Below, piece after piece: positions 40,337 through 49,165 of a stretch of DNA of 64,000 nucleotides (position 1 is its first letter; each line of letters begins with the position of its first letter). A model generated the notes under the pieces. The model did no database searches and was not told where the DNA came from. It saw nothing but the letters and a program-made list of their open reading frames with translations. The DNA comes from Allobosea sp. 117 (GTDB taxonomy: Bacteria > Pseudomonadota > Alphaproteobacteria > Rhizobiales > Xanthobacteraceae), in NCBI RefSeq assembly GCF_000702305.1, contig NZ_JNLC01000010.1:310001-374000 (forward strand), written 5' to 3'. The position numbers and the translations under genes are program-made.

Positions 40337-41992
40337 ATGCAGCAGGCATTCATCGGGGTCGATGTCGGCACGGCAAGCGCCCGGGCCGGCATATTCGACG
40401 TGCATGGCACGCTGCTCGCCACCGCGCGCCATCCCATCGCGGTCTGGCACGAGGCCGGCGATGTGGTCGAGCAATCCTCCACCGATATCTGGAACGCCTG
40501 CGCCCAAGCCGTCCGGGAGGCGATGAAGATCGCCGGATTGCCGGCATCGGCCATCGGTGGCATCGGCTTCGATGCGACCTGCTCGCTGGTGCTGCTCGAT
40601 GCTGGGGCGAATCCCGTCTCGGTCAGCAGCTCGGGAGATCCCGCGCGCAATGTCATCGTCTGGATGGATCATCGGGCGACCGGTCAGGCTCAACGCATCA
40701 ACCAGACCGGCGACGATGTGCTGCGCTATGTCGGCGGCATCATCTCGCCCGAGATGCAGACGCCGAAACTGCTGTGGCTGAAGGAGAACCTGCCGGCGTC
40801 CTACGCTGGCGCCGCTCACTTCCTCGACCTTGCCGATTTCCTCAGTTTTCGCGCCACCGGCAGCACGGCGCGCTCGATTTGCACCGTCACCTGCAAATGG
40901 ACCTATCTGAGCCACGAGCGCCGCTGGAGCGACACCTATTTCGAGCGGATCGGCCTCGCGGAACTCGTGGCGGATCGGCACGCGAGGATCGGCGCGGAGA
41001 TCGTCGAGCCCGGCACTCCGCTCGCGAGGGGCCTGAGCGAGACGGCGGCGGCCGAGCTCGGCCTGCTGCCCGGGACGCCGGTCGGGGCCTCGCTGATCGA
41101 CGCGCATGCCGGCGGCGTGGGGACGATCGGCGGGCGCGGGCGCGACGGCGAGCCGGTCCGGCTGCAGGACCGCCTCGCCTACATCATGGGAACCTCCGCC
41201 TGCATCATGGCGACGACGGTGGAGCCGGCTTTCCTGACGGGGATCTGGGGGCCGTATTTTTCCGCCATGGTTCCCGGCTTCTGGCTGAACGAAGGCGGCC
41301 AGTCCGCCGCTGGCGCGGGCATCGACCACCTCGTCCGCTCGCATCCCGCCTTCGCCGAAGCGACCGCTGCGGCAAAGGCCGAGGGGCTCGGCCTTCTCGA
41401 TTTCCTTGAACAGCGCGCCACCGGCCGCTTCGCCCGAACCGCTGACGCCGCCCGGCTCGCGCGCGATATCCATGTGCTCCCGGAATTCCTCGGCAACCGC
41501 TCGCCCTATGCCGATCCGCAGGCGCGCGCCGTCATTGCCGGGCTCGATCTGGACGACGGCATCGACAGCCTGGAACGGCTCTTCGTCGCCGGCCTGTGCG
41601 GCCTCGCCTATGGCGTGGCCGACATCCTCGACGTCATGCGCTCGCGCGGCCTGAGCTGCGAGATGATGGTGATGAGCGGGGGCGCGAGCCGCAGCAGGCT
41701 GGCGCGCCAGATCATGGCCGACACGACGGGGCTCGTGGTTGCCCTGCCGGCGACGCCGGAGCCGGTCCTGCTCGGCGCCGCCATGCTCGGTGCCGTCGCG
41801 GGCAAGGCATATCCGTCCATCGCCGACGCGATGGGCGCGATGTCCGGCATTGGTGAACTCGCGATGCCGACGGCCTCGGAGATGGCCGATCTTCACGCCG
41901 CGAAACGCCGCGTCTCCACCTTGCTGCGGACCATGGATCGGGAGAGCCGCACGATCATGCGCAATGTTGCCGGTGGCCATGGCGGACGCTGA
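40337..41992 (+). CDS. FGGY-family pentulose kinase (ribulokinase-like)
   Basis: 551 residues, two actin-like domains. N-terminal phosphate loop FIGVDVGTASARAGIFDVHG, then IGFDATCSLVLLDAGANPVS, VIVWMDHRATGQAQRINQTG, the substrate segment SLIDAHAGGVGTIGGRGRDG, and the C-terminal adenosine motif MMVMSGGASRSRLARQIMAD. It fits the D-ribulose/ribitol branch (YDR109C/FGGY-type). It would phosphorylate the ketopentose made by the SDR enzyme. The presence of both a pentulose kinase and a fructokinase suggests the operon handles more than one polyol (for example ribitol or arabitol and mannitol or sorbitol). Confidence 0.92.
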   Translation: MQQAFIGVDVGTASARAGIFDVHGTLLATARHPIAVWHEAGDVVEQSSTDIWNACAQAVREAMKIAGLPASAIGGIGFDATCSLVLLDAGANPVSVSSSGDPARNVIVWMDHRATGQAQRINQTGDDVLRYVGGIISPEMQTPKLLWLKENLPASYAGAAHFLDLADFLSFRATGSTARSICTVTCKWTYLSHERRWSDTYFERIGLAELVADRHARIGAEIVEPGTPLARGLSETAAAELGLLPGTPVGASLIDAHAGGVGTIGGRGRDGEPVRLQDRLAYIMGTSACIMATTVEPAFLTGIWGPYFSAMVPGFWLNEGGQSAAGAGIDHLVRSHPAFAEATAAAKAEGLGLLDFLEQRATGRFARTADAARLARDIHVLPEFLGNRSPYADPQARAVIAGLDLDDGIDSLERLFVAGLCGLAYGVADILDVMRSRGLSCEMMVMSGGASRSRLARQIMADTTGLVVALPATPEPVLLGAAMLGAVAGKAYPSIADAMGAMSGIGELAMPTASEMADLHAAKRRVSTLLRTMDRESRTIMRNVAGGHGGR

Positions 41993-42046
41993 CATGCGAG
42001 GGGCGATGGCGCACATGCCGAGCAGTCCGTGCAGAGGGGCCGACCC

Positions 42047-43015
42047 ATGATTCTCGTGTGCGGCGAGGCACTGATCGATCTGTTCGTCGGTCCGCCCGAG
42101 GGCACCGAGATGCCGGCCCGTGCCGTCGCCGGAGGTTCGCCCTTCAACGTGGCCATCGGCCTCGCGCGGCTCGGGGTCGAGGCCGCCTTCTTCGGCGGCA
42201 TCTCGCGTGACCGCTTCGGCGCGCTGCTCGCCGAGACGCTGGTCCGGGAAGGCGTCGACAGCCGCTTCCTGGTGCGGACCGACCGGCTGTCCACCATCTC
42301 GGCCGTCGCGACCTCCCGCGACGGCCAGCCGAGCTACAGCTTCCACGGCGAGGGAGCGGCCGACCGCTCGCTCGAGCTCGCCGATCTGCCGCCGGAGCTG
42401 CCGCCGGAGATCGAGGCCCTGACCTTCGGCTCCTACACCATGGTGGTCGAGCCCGTCGGCTCCACCTTCGCCGCGCTGGCCGAGCGCGAGAAAGGCCGGC
42501 GCGTCATCAGCGTCGATCCCAATCTGCGCCCGACCGTGGTCGGCGACATGGCACGCTGGGCGGTCGCCGCCGAGCGCTTCTACCGGACTGCGACGCTGAT
42601 CAAGGCCAGCGACGAGGATGTGCGCATCGCCTGGGGTGGCCGGATCTCGGTCGCCGAGGCCGCCGCCTACTGGCTCGGCTGCGGCGCCCGGCTGGTCGTT
42701 GTCACCGAGGGGGAGAGGGGAGCGGTGGCCTTCTCAGCAGCCGGCAGCATTGCCGTGCCCGGCCGCACGGTCGCCGTTCGGGATACGGTCGGGGCCGGCG
42801 ACACGTTCCACGCGGCGCTGCTCGCCCGCCTCGCGAAGACCGGGCGACTCCACCCGGAGGCGATCGCTTCACTCGACATGCCGGCGATCGCCGATCTGCT
42901 CGCTTATGCGACGGCGGCCGCCGCCATCACCGTCACCCGTCGGGGCGCCGACCTGCCGACCGCGGCGGAAGTCGAGGCGAGCCGGGCGTCATCGGCCTCG
43001 AATGAGCGTGCATAG
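42047..43015 (+). CDS. PfkB-family fructokinase, copy 2
   Basis: 322 residues. It is strikingly similar to the kinase at 24550: the first 40 residues differ at only one or two positions and long blocks such as SFHG, LTFGSYTMVVEPVGS, AEREKGRRVISVDPN and RDTVGAGDTFHAALLARLA recur. The catalytic Asp is in GAGDTF. It would phosphorylate fructose formed from mannitol or sorbitol. The divergence in the middle (for example residues 35-45 and 95-110) and separate settings suggest a gene duplication kept for two inducible pathways. Confidence 0.92.
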   Translation: MILVCGEALIDLFVGPPEGTEMPARAVAGGSPFNVAIGLARLGVEAAFFGGISRDRFGALLAETLVREGVDSRFLVRTDRLSTISAVATSRDGQPSYSFHGEGAADRSLELADLPPELPPEIEALTFGSYTMVVEPVGSTFAALAEREKGRRVISVDPNLRPTVVGDMARWAVAAERFYRTATLIKASDEDVRIAWGGRISVAEAAAYWLGCGARLVVVTEGERGAVAFSAAGSIAVPGRTVAVRDTVGAGDTFHAALLARLAKTGRLHPEAIASLDMPAIADLLAYATAAAAITVTRRGADLPTAAEVEASRASSASNERA

Positions 43016-43085
43016 CCACGACCTGGCCGGAACGGCAATTTTCCTCTTGTGATCCAGGGCGTCTCTCGCCTCGGAGCGTGCCGCT

Positions 43086-44213
43086 TCAGGATCGCGAGCG
43101 CCGCCCGCCCACCAGCCGCGAGCGGCCCGCGGCTGATCGCGGGCTTGCACGAAGAAAGAAGAAGGCTCGTCCCTCCATCAGGAACGCGATACCCAGCCGG
43201 GCGCCGAGCACCATGCCCGCCACCGCGAGCGGGAAGGACAAGGCGAGCAGCGATCCGGCCGTGATCCCCTGGCCGATGGTGCAGCCGCCGCAGAGCACGC
43301 CGCCCACGCCCATCAGCACGGCTCCCAACAGATGCCGTCTCATCTCGCGGGCGTCGTCGAAGGCCTCCCAGCGGAACTCGTCGCCCACATGCGCGGCGGC
43401 GAAGGCGCCGACGATCACGCCGATGATCGAAGCGGTTCCAAAATTCACCAGCATGGTGCCGTCGAGCAGCAGTCCGTAGAGCGTGATCGCCGCCGGTGCC
43501 ACGAAGGTGAGGCTTTGGGGGCGGGCCGCGTGCACAAACTCGTCGACCAGATGTTCGGTCGCCAGCCAGCCCGCGACCACGCCGAGGCCGAGCACAATGC
43601 CGGCCGCCAGCAGGCGCCGCGCCTTCCGCAGGCGCATATCCATCACGGCGAGGGCGATGAGAACGGCGGCGACGCCTGCCGCCGCAACGGCGCGGCTGGA
43701 CAGGCCGAGGATCGGGTCGATCAGGCCCGGCAGGTCCGCCTGTGCGGAGAGCGGCATCGTGAGCGCCATGGCCTCGCCGAAGGTGATGCGGTAGGCCGCC
43801 AGCGTGCCCCGCAGCATGGCGTAGGCGGTCGCCGAGAAGACCAGCAGCACGACGAGGCTGCGCAGATCACCCGAGCCGAGCCGCACGCAGCTCCCGAATG
43901 CGCAGGTGCCGACCAGCGCCATGCCGAGGCCGAACATGACGCCGCCAAGCGCGACGCCGATCCAAGGCAGCGCCTCGGGAACATAGGATGTCGCTCGCGG
44001 ATCGAGGAGGCCCGCCACGACGAGGAACTGCGTGCCGGCGATGGCGATGCCGAGTGCGAGGCCGAAAACGCGCAGCCGGCGGGTATCGAATCCCACCAGC
44101 GCATCCTCGATGGCGCCGAAGCTGCACAGGCGCGCGCGCCGGGTGGTGAAACCCACGGCGGCGCCGATGGCGAGGCCGGCGAGGGCCGCCCACCACGCAT
44201 TGAGGTCGTCCAT
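43086..44213 (-). CDS. YeeE/YedE-family thiosulfate transporter (SoxT-like)
   Basis: 375 residues with about nine hydrophobic segments. The DUF395 cysteines are kept: ARLCSFGAIEDA, VGTCAFGSCVRLGSGDLRSL and GGVLCGGCTIGQGITAGSLL. In the characterised thiosulfate importer YeeE (TsuA) such cysteines relay thiosulfate through the membrane. It is the last gene of the leftward soxS-arsR-yeeE group, so it would bring thiosulfate or a sulfur intermediate into the cytoplasm, possibly as a signal for the ArsR regulator. The C-terminal basic tail after residue 350 is unusual. Confidence 0.9.
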   Translation of the reverse strand: MDDLNAWWAALAGLAIGAAVGFTTRRARLCSFGAIEDALVGFDTRRLRVFGLALGIAIAGTQFLVVAGLLDPRATSYVPEALPWIGVALGGVMFGLGMALVGTCAFGSCVRLGSGDLRSLVVLLVFSATAYAMLRGTLAAYRITFGEAMALTMPLSAQADLPGLIDPILGLSSRAVAAAGVAAVLIALAVMDMRLRKARRLLAAGIVLGLGVVAGWLATEHLVDEFVHAARPQSLTFVAPAAITLYGLLLDGTMLVNFGTASIIGVIVGAFAAAHVGDEFRWEAFDDAREMRRHLLGAVLMGVGGVLCGGCTIGQGITAGSLLALSFPLAVAGMVLGARLGIAFLMEGRAFFFLRASPRSAAGRSRLVGGRRSRS

Positions 44214-44282
44214 TGCGCCCGGTCCTCCCGTAACCTGGCTCCCGCGGGCATTCTTGCCCGTCTTGGCCGGCGCGTATGTGGC

Positions 44283-44648
44283 TCAGTCGTCCTTGCTTCC
44301 GCAGAAGATGTCGTAGATCACCCCGATCAGCCGGCGCACATCCTCGTCGGCGAGGCTGTAATAGACGGTCTTGCCGTCCCGGCGCGTGGTGACGAGGTCG
44401 TCGAGCCTCAGCCTTGCGAGCTGCTGCGACACCGTCGGCTGGCGCAGCGACAGGATGTTCTCCAGCTCCGTGACGGAGCGCTCGCGTTCCGCCAGCAGGC
44501 ATAGGAGAAGCAGCCGGTTTTCGTGCGAGACCGCCTTGAGAAAGTCGCTCGCCTCCCGCGCATTGCGCATGAGGCGGTCGAGCTCGGGGGAGACCTCCGG
44601 CCCGTCGCGCAGCTCGTCCTCTATACGTTTCGAAACGATTTCCGCCAT
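44283..44648 (-). CDS. soxR: ArsR-family regulator of the sox genes
   Basis: 121 residues from ATG 44648 (GTG 44654 is in frame). Winged helix: LKAVSHENRLLLLCLLAERE, RSVTELENILSLRQPTVSQQ, LARLRLDDLVTTRRDGKTVY followed by YSLADEDV. In Paracoccus and Pseudaminobacter SoxR is an ArsR-type repressor of the sox genes responding to sulfur intermediates. The two-cysteine sensor of the BigR/SqrR branch is not obvious (only Cys49 in LLCLL and Cys117 in IFCGSKDD can be seen, which is a possible pair). It lies between soxS and the thiosulfate transporter. Confidence 0.9.
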   Translation of the reverse strand: MAEIVSKRIEDELRDGPEVSPELDRLMRNAREASDFLKAVSHENRLLLLCLLAERERSVTELENILSLRQPTVSQQLARLRLDDLVTTRRDGKTVYYSLADEDVRRLIGVIYDIFCGSKDD

Positions 44649-44701
44649 TATCACGTCGCTTTCAACTCCAGCCTATCGAACTCGCCACGTCTGCAAAAGC
44701 A

Positions 44702-45067
44702 TCACGGGTCCGCAGGCAATTTCTTTGTCAGATCGGCCAGCAGGCCCCAGAAGGCTTCCTCCCCCGCATAGCCGAGGATGCGCCCCACTTCGCGTCCCTC
44801 CTCGACCAGCACGAAGGTCGGCGCATAGCGCACCGGCGCGGTAAGCGCGACACCCGAGGCGTCGCCCTCATCGATGTCGAGCCGGCGCAGCGGCGCGAGG
44901 CGGCCCTCCTCGGTCTTCGGGTAGATCGGCGCGATCTCGCGGTCGAAGCGCAGGCACCAGGCGCAGCCCGGACGCTCAAAGACCAGCAGCTCGGCCGCGC
45001 CCGCAGGCCCGGTGCCGACCAGGGCGCCGAGGACGCCCAGAGCCGCGAGGCCGCGCCTCGCGCTCAT
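44702..45067 (-). CDS. soxS: SoxS, periplasmic thioredoxin-like protein
   Basis: About 121 residues from ATG 45067. Signal peptide RRGLAALGVLGALVGTGPAG followed by AAELLVFERPGCAWCLRFD, giving a thioredoxin CxxC (CAWC) at the start of the mature fold, and the cis-Pro region YAPTFVLVEEGREVGRILGY. SoxS in Paracoccus reactivates SoxY by reducing unwanted disulfides. It is divergent from soxV, which supplies the electrons, across a 132-base gap holding an AT-rich inverted repeat. Confidence 0.93.
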   Translation of the reverse strand: MSARRGLAALGVLGALVGTGPAGAAELLVFERPGCAWCLRFDREIAPIYPKTEEGRLAPLRRLDIDEGDASGVALTAPVRYAPTFVLVEEGREVGRILGYAGEEAFWGLLADLTKKLPADP

Positions 45068-45135
45068 CTTGTTGTGAAGTCGACCTTGCATGGCCTCGGC
45101 TGGATGACGTTACGCTGCTTTCATTATATATACGC

Positions 45136-45150
45136 ATTCGAATATGAATA
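45136..45150. promoter_or_regulatory. SoxR site candidate between soxS and soxV
   Basis: ATTCGAATATGAATA: arms ATTC and GAAT separated by 6 bases inside a very AT-rich stretch. ATTC/GAAT and TATTCATA elements also occur before soxC (50905). The shared spacing is not exact. Confidence 0.5.
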
Positions 45151-45199
45151 CGACTGTCAATCCGCCGCAGAGCGGGAACGCCGGTCATGGGGAAATGCC

Positions 45200-45934
45200 G
45201 TGTCGTTGGACATCACGCTGCCGGGGGCCTTCGGGGCGGGCCTTCTCTCCTTCGCATCGCCCTGCGTGCTGCCGCTCGTGCCGGCCTATCTCGGCTTTCT
45301 CGGCGGCGCGGGACGCGGACTGACGCAGGAGTCCGGATCCGGCACGACGCGCCGACGGCTCATCGCGCTCTCCGCGGCTTTCGTCGGCGGTTTTTCGAGC
45401 GTCTTCATCCTGCTCGGCGCCACGGCCTCGCAGATCGGCCAGTGGCTCGCCGTGCATGCGCCGGCGCTTACCATGGTCGCCGGGGCGGTCCTCGTCCTGT
45501 TCGGCCTGCATTTCCTCGGCCTGCTGCGCATTCCCTTGCTCTACCGGCGAGCTTCGCCCGATATCGCGCGCGCCCCGGCCGGGTTGGCGGGAGCGTATCT
45601 CGTCGGACTTGCGTTCGGCTTCGGCTGGACGCCGTGCGTCGGGCCGATCCTCTCGATGATCCTCATCATCGCGGGAACCGAGGACTCGCTCGGCAAGGGC
45701 GTCGTTCTGCTCGCCGCCTATGCCGCGGGCATCGGCCTTCCCTTCATCGCGGCGGCGGCCTTCTCCACCGGCTTCCTGCGCTGGTCGGCGGCTCTGCGCT
45801 CGCGCCTAGGGCTGATCGAGAAGCTGTCCGGCGTTCTGCTGGTGGCCACCGGCATCGTCTTCATCGGGGGGTGGATGCCGCAACTTGGCGCCTGGCTACT
45901 CGACGCCTTCCCGGTGCTGGGCGCGATCGGATGA
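45200..45934 (+). CDS. soxV: SoxV (CcdA-type) transmembrane electron carrier
   Basis: About 244 residues starting at GTG 45200, with GGGGAA 6 bases upstream. Six transmembrane segments; the two redox cysteines are in LLSFASPCVLPLVPAYLGFL and FGFGWTPCVGPILSMILIIA, as in CcdA/SoxV. It moves reducing power from cytoplasmic thioredoxin to periplasmic SoxW and SoxS. It is followed 43 bases later by soxW on the same strand, the usual soxVW pair. Confidence 0.94.
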   Translation: MSLDITLPGAFGAGLLSFASPCVLPLVPAYLGFLGGAGRGLTQESGSGTTRRRLIALSAAFVGGFSSVFILLGATASQIGQWLAVHAPALTMVAGAVLVLFGLHFLGLLRIPLLYRRASPDIARAPAGLAGAYLVGLAFGFGWTPCVGPILSMILIIAGTEDSLGKGVVLLAAYAAGIGLPFIAAAAFSTGFLRWSAALRSRLGLIEKLSGVLLVATGIVFIGGWMPQLGAWLLDAFPVLGAIG

Positions 45935-45977
45935 GGCGCCCCTCGATGGCCTTGAAACCCCGGAGATGGAGCCGGTC

Positions 45978-46535
45978 ATGGATATGCGCCTGACCCGCCG
46001 TTCGCTCGCGCTCGGCGCGGGAGCGGCTCTGCTGCCCGTTGCGCGCGCCCGCGCGACCGCCCGCCTCGGAGATGACGGGCTCTACGTACAGGACTGGTAT
46101 GTGGAGAGCTTCCTCGACCTCGCCGAGGACCAGGCGGCGGCGCGGGCGAAGGGAAAGGGGTTCGCCCTGCAATGGAGCCAGCGCGGCTGCCCGCTCTGCA
46201 AGCGGCTGCACACCGACTATTTCGCCGATCCGGCCATCGAGACTTATGTGCGCGACCATTTCGACGTCGTGCATCTCGACATCTACGGATCGCGCGAGGT
46301 GACGGATTTCGACGCCGAGACGCTGTCGGAGAAGACGCTGGCGGGCCGGTACGCGGTGCGCGCGACGCCGACCTTCCAGTTCTTCGCCCTGCGTGACGGC
46401 AAGGTGGCCGAGGTCGCCCGCATGCCCGGCCTGCTGCCGAAGCCCGAATTCCTGGGCATGTTCCGCTATGTCGAAGCCGGGGCCTATGGCAGCACCGGCT
46501 TCGAGGCCTGGATGGCGGCGCGCAAGGCGCTGTAG
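45978..46535 (+). CDS. soxW: SoxW, periplasmic thioredoxin
   Basis: About 185 residues. The start ATG 45978 has GGAG 6 bases upstream; ATG 45966 and 45984 are in frame. Tat-like signal LTRRSLALGAGAALLPVARA, then a thioredoxin fold with the motif QRGCPLCKRLHTDYF (CPLC) and RATPTFQFFALRDGKV (cis-Pro). It takes electrons from SoxV and keeps other Sox proteins reduced. Its stop lies 4 bases from the end of the convergent soxX. Confidence 0.92.
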   Translation: MDMRLTRRSLALGAGAALLPVARARATARLGDDGLYVQDWYVESFLDLAEDQAAARAKGKGFALQWSQRGCPLCKRLHTDYFADPAIETYVRDHFDVVHLDIYGSREVTDFDAETLSEKTLAGRYAVRATPTFQFFALRDGKVAEVARMPGLLPKPEFLGMFRYVEAGAYGSTGFEAWMAARKAL

Positions 46536-46539
46536 AGGT

Positions 46540-47166
46540 CTATTTGTTCACCGGCGATTCCGGATCGAACAGATAGGCCACGACGTCCCTGATCTGCTGC
46601 TCGGATAGCACGCCGTTGACGCCGAAGCGCGGCATGCTGGAGCAGGCGAGGGACGCCTGGGCATCGTAGATCTTTGCATAGGCGGCCTTGGCGTCCTCGG
46701 GAGCGAATTTGCGGTCACGGCCATAGCCGGAAAGGCTGGGGCCGAGCGTGCCGTAGCTCACTTCCTTCGGATCGAGCTGATGGCAGGCATAGCAATTGCC
46801 GCCGCTGATCGTGCCCGGCGGATCGCTGAACTGCCCGCCGCGACCGTTCTGGGCGATCTTGGCGCCTTCCTTCCAGTCGCCCATCACTGGGCCTTCAGGA
46901 AGCTTAATGCGCGCCTCTTCCGCCTTCATGATCGCCGCGGCCTGTTCGGCCGAAGGATCGTTGCGCGTCAATGAGCAGATGCGTTGCGTCTCATCCTGCT
47001 GCAGGCGCGGGCCCCAGCCCTCCGGCAGCTTGGTGAAGCCGGTCTTGACCACCGCGTCGACGCGGGCCGGATCGACGCCCGACGCCTGCTGGGCGATGGC
47101 GGCGATGGGCAGGAGCGCCAGGATTCCGACCTGGGTGGCGCGTTTGATGAACGGTTTGAACGGCAT
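46540..47166 (-). CDS. soxX: SoxX, cytochrome c subunit of SoxXA
   Basis: About 208 residues. Signal peptide ATQVGILALLPIAAIAQQAS. One haem c site CYACH (Cys125, Cys128, His129) and a Met ligand in CSSMPRFGVNGVL, which fits His/Met coordination. The first ~100 residues form the extra N-terminal part found in longer SoxX versions. SoxXA couples thiosulfate to the SoxY cysteine and passes electrons on. It follows soxA by 11 bases in the leftward operon soxA-soxX, opposite to soxYZBCD. Confidence 0.95.
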   Translation of the reverse strand: MPFKPFIKRATQVGILALLPIAAIAQQASGVDPARVDAVVKTGFTKLPEGWGPRLQQDETQRICSLTRNDPSAEQAAAIMKAEEARIKLPEGPVMGDWKEGAKIAQNGRGGQFSDPPGTISGGNCYACHQLDPKEVSYGTLGPSLSGYGRDRKFAPEDAKAAYAKIYDAQASLACSSMPRFGVNGVLSEQQIRDVVAYLFDPESPVNK

Positions 47167-47177
47167 GTGCGCCTCCC

Positions 47178-48044
47178 TCAGCGTTTGATCGACGGGACTT
47201 TGAGCTCGCCACCCTCGGCCTGCTTGGTCAGGTAGAGGGTGAGCGCGGTCACGAGGTCCGATCCGTAGTCGGGAGGCGGCATACGCATCTGCCGGTAGCA
47301 GTCCCACATGCGGTGCTGCATGGTCCGCAGCGCGCTCTGGGAGACGCGGTAGGTCGGCCAGGTGCTCATGGTGAGCTGGGCGTCCTTGCCGGGCACGTTG
47401 AGCTGCGGCAGGGCCTGCAGGCGGATGCGCTTGCCTTCGGCGCCGTGGCAGGTGGAGCAGGAGAAGTCGTTGATCGAAGAGCGCCGGAAGAACAGGGCCT
47501 CGCCGATCGCGTACATCTCCTTCTCCTGCGGCGCCGCGAGCTCGACGTGGAGTTTCATGCCGTCGGACTTGTTGGCGATGAAGGCAACGAGATCCTCCAT
47601 GTCCGAGGTCCGGCCCGGGCCGGAGAAGGGCTTGGCGACGATGGGCTTGATGTCGAGGCCCTGGATTTTCTCCATGCACCAGAGCAGGCGCTGCTCGAGG
47701 TCCATCACCCGGTCGGCATCGGCGAAGTAACGCGGCAGATGGGCATAGGCGCCCTCGAGCTTGCCGGGACCCTCGCCGAGGTCGCAGGTTTCGAGCGAGA
47801 CGTTCTTCGAGCCGCGCGGCTCGCTCCACAGGGCTTCGCCGCGATCGACATTGAGGTAGCCCGGATTGGCCATCGGGTCCTCGATCATCTGCCGGTAGCG
47901 CTCGATCTCCTTCTCGCTTTCATCCTCGGCACCGTGCGCCGAACTCAGGACAAGGGGGAGGGCGATGAGCGCGAACGCCAGCAAAGCAGCGATGAATCGC
48001 CGCGTCGGGTGGTTGGTTTCGGGTCGGATAGGGTCCTTGGGCAT
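47178..48044 (-). CDS. soxA: SoxA, cytochrome c subunit of SoxXA (single-haem type)
   Basis: About 288 residues. Signal peptide [20 protein letters not shown]. Only one haem motif, CSTCH (Cys196, Cys199, His200), and the persulfide-carrying ligand Cys249 in [18 protein letters not shown]. The site of the N-terminal haem of two-haem SoxA has Cys87 ([10 protein letters not shown]) and Cys123 (LLWCMEK), which likely make the disulfide that replaces that haem. In the family this catalytic Cys joins thiosulfate to SoxY. First gene of the leftward soxAX operon. Confidence 0.95.
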   Translation of the reverse strand: MPKDPIRPETNHPTRRFIAALLAFALIALPLVLSSAHGAEDESEKEIERYRQMIEDPMANPGYLNVDRGEALWSEPRGSKNVSLETCDLGEGPGKLEGAYAHLPRYFADADRVMDLEQRLLWCMEKIQGLDIKPIVAKPFSGPGRTSDMEDLVAFIANKSDGMKLHVELAAPQEKEMYAIGEALFFRRSSINDFSCSTCHGAEGKRIRLQALPQLNVPGKDAQLTMSTWPTYRVSQSALRTMQHRMWDCYRQMRMPPPDYGSDLVTALTLYLTKQAEGGELKVPSIKR

Positions 48045-48268
48045 GTGTTTCCCCGGCTTTGAAACGGCGGCTTTCCATTCTCGCGATGGGATTGGCCGCG
48101 GTCGGCAGTGACAGCGATAGGTTTTCTCTATCGTCTGACGGAGCACTTTACATTCAAAAAATTTAATATCACGATATGTGAGTTCGTCACCAGAAAAGGA
48201 TGCGCTGACGAACAAAAATCCAATCAAGAACAATATGTTGGCGCCCGTCGCCGACAGGAGGACGCTTA
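48045..48268. promoter_or_regulatory. divergent soxA/soxY control region
   Basis: 224 bases between divergent operons. From about 48143 to 48180 it is very AT-rich (ACATTCAAAAAATTTAATAT then CACGATATGTG), the likely site of both promoters and of SoxR binding. No exact copy of the soxS/soxV repeat was found. Confidence 0.5.
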
Positions 48269-48733
48269 ATGCAACTGCGCAGTTGGACCCCGTCGAGGCG
48301 GGAAATCATGGAAGTCGGCCTGGCTTCCGTGCTGGCGGCGGCGCTCGCTCCGCGCCTCGCCATGGCGACCGAGGAGACGGTCGCGGCCGAGCTCAAGAAG
48401 CTCTATGGCGACAAGCCGATGGCGGGTGGCAAGATCAAGCTGGATCTGCCCGAGATCGCCGAGAACGGCCTTGTCGTGCCGCTGAACGTCGACGTCGAAA
48501 GCCCCATGACCGAGCAGGACTATGTCAAGGCGGTTCACGTCTTCGCCGACGGCAATCCGCTGCCGCAGGTCGTGACGTACAGATTTACCCCACAATCCGG
48601 CAAGGCGGCGGCCTCCGTCCGCATGCGCCTCGCGCAGACGCAGAACGTGATCGCCGTGGCCGAGATGTCGAACGGCGCGCTTCACACGGCCAAGGCGCAG
48701 GTGAAAGTCACCATCGGCGGCTGCGGCGGCTGA
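48269..48733 (+). CDS. soxY: SoxY, sulfur carrier subunit
   Basis: 154 residues. A Tat-like signal ([20 protein letters not shown]) precedes a beta-sandwich domain ([40 protein letters not shown]), and the protein ends VTIGGCGG. The C-terminal GGCGG arm carries the cysteine to which sulfur intermediates are attached while SoxA, SoxB and SoxCD act on them. soxZ follows 65 bases later. SoxY and SoxZ travel through the Tat system as a pair. Confidence 0.96.
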   Translation: MQLRSWTPSRREIMEVGLASVLAAALAPRLAMATEETVAAELKKLYGDKPMAGGKIKLDLPEIAENGLVVPLNVDVESPMTEQDYVKAVHVFADGNPLPQVVTYRFTPQSGKAAASVRMRLAQTQNVIAVAEMSNGALHTAKAQVKVTIGGCGG

Positions 48734-48798
48734 GCGCCACGTCCGGTCCTCAGGGCCGCACGCAACGACAACCGGGGAAACGACAAGGAAACGCCATC

Positions 48799-49128
48799 AT
48801 GGCCATCAAGTCCAAGCCACGCATCAAGGCGCCGTCCGAGGCCAAGGCCGGCGAGATTATCGAGATCAAGACACTCATCTCGCACGAGATGGAGAGCGGC
48901 CAGCGCAAGGATTCAACGGGCAAGACCATTCCGCGTGCCATCATCAATACCTTCACCGCCAGCTTCAACGGCAAGCCTTTCTTCGAGGCCAACTGGTTCA
49001 CCGCCGTTTCGGCCAATCCATACCAGGCGTTCTTCTACAAGGCATCCGAATCGGGAGAGTTCACCTTCACCTGGAAGGACGACGACGGCTCCGAGCAGAC
49101 CGCGACCGCCAAGCTCACCGTCGCCTGA
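48799..49128 (+). CDS. soxZ: SoxZ, sulfur compound chelating subunit
   Basis: 109 residues without a signal peptide, as usual, because it is exported bound to SoxY. An Ig-like fold with KAGEIIEIKTLISHEMESGQ, PRAIINTFTASFNGKPFFEA and FFYKASESGEFTFTWKDDDG. It forms the heterodimer SoxYZ. AAGGAA stands before the ATG at 48799. Confidence 0.96.
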   Translation: MAIKSKPRIKAPSEAKAGEIIEIKTLISHEMESGQRKDSTGKTIPRAIINTFTASFNGKPFFEANWFTAVSANPYQAFFYKASESGEFTFTWKDDDGSEQTATAKLTVA

Positions 49129-49165
49129 CCCGTCCGCACCGGCGTCGCGCCGGCGTCCAACAGGG

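Noticed and set aside
38471-42346. A 1291-codon open frame on the minus strand, antisense to the polyol ATPase, SDR, FGGY kinase and fructokinase genes
   Set aside because: Its product has no recognisable domain and is extremely rich in Arg, Gly, Asp and His. It is the mirror frame of real genes in very GC-rich DNA.
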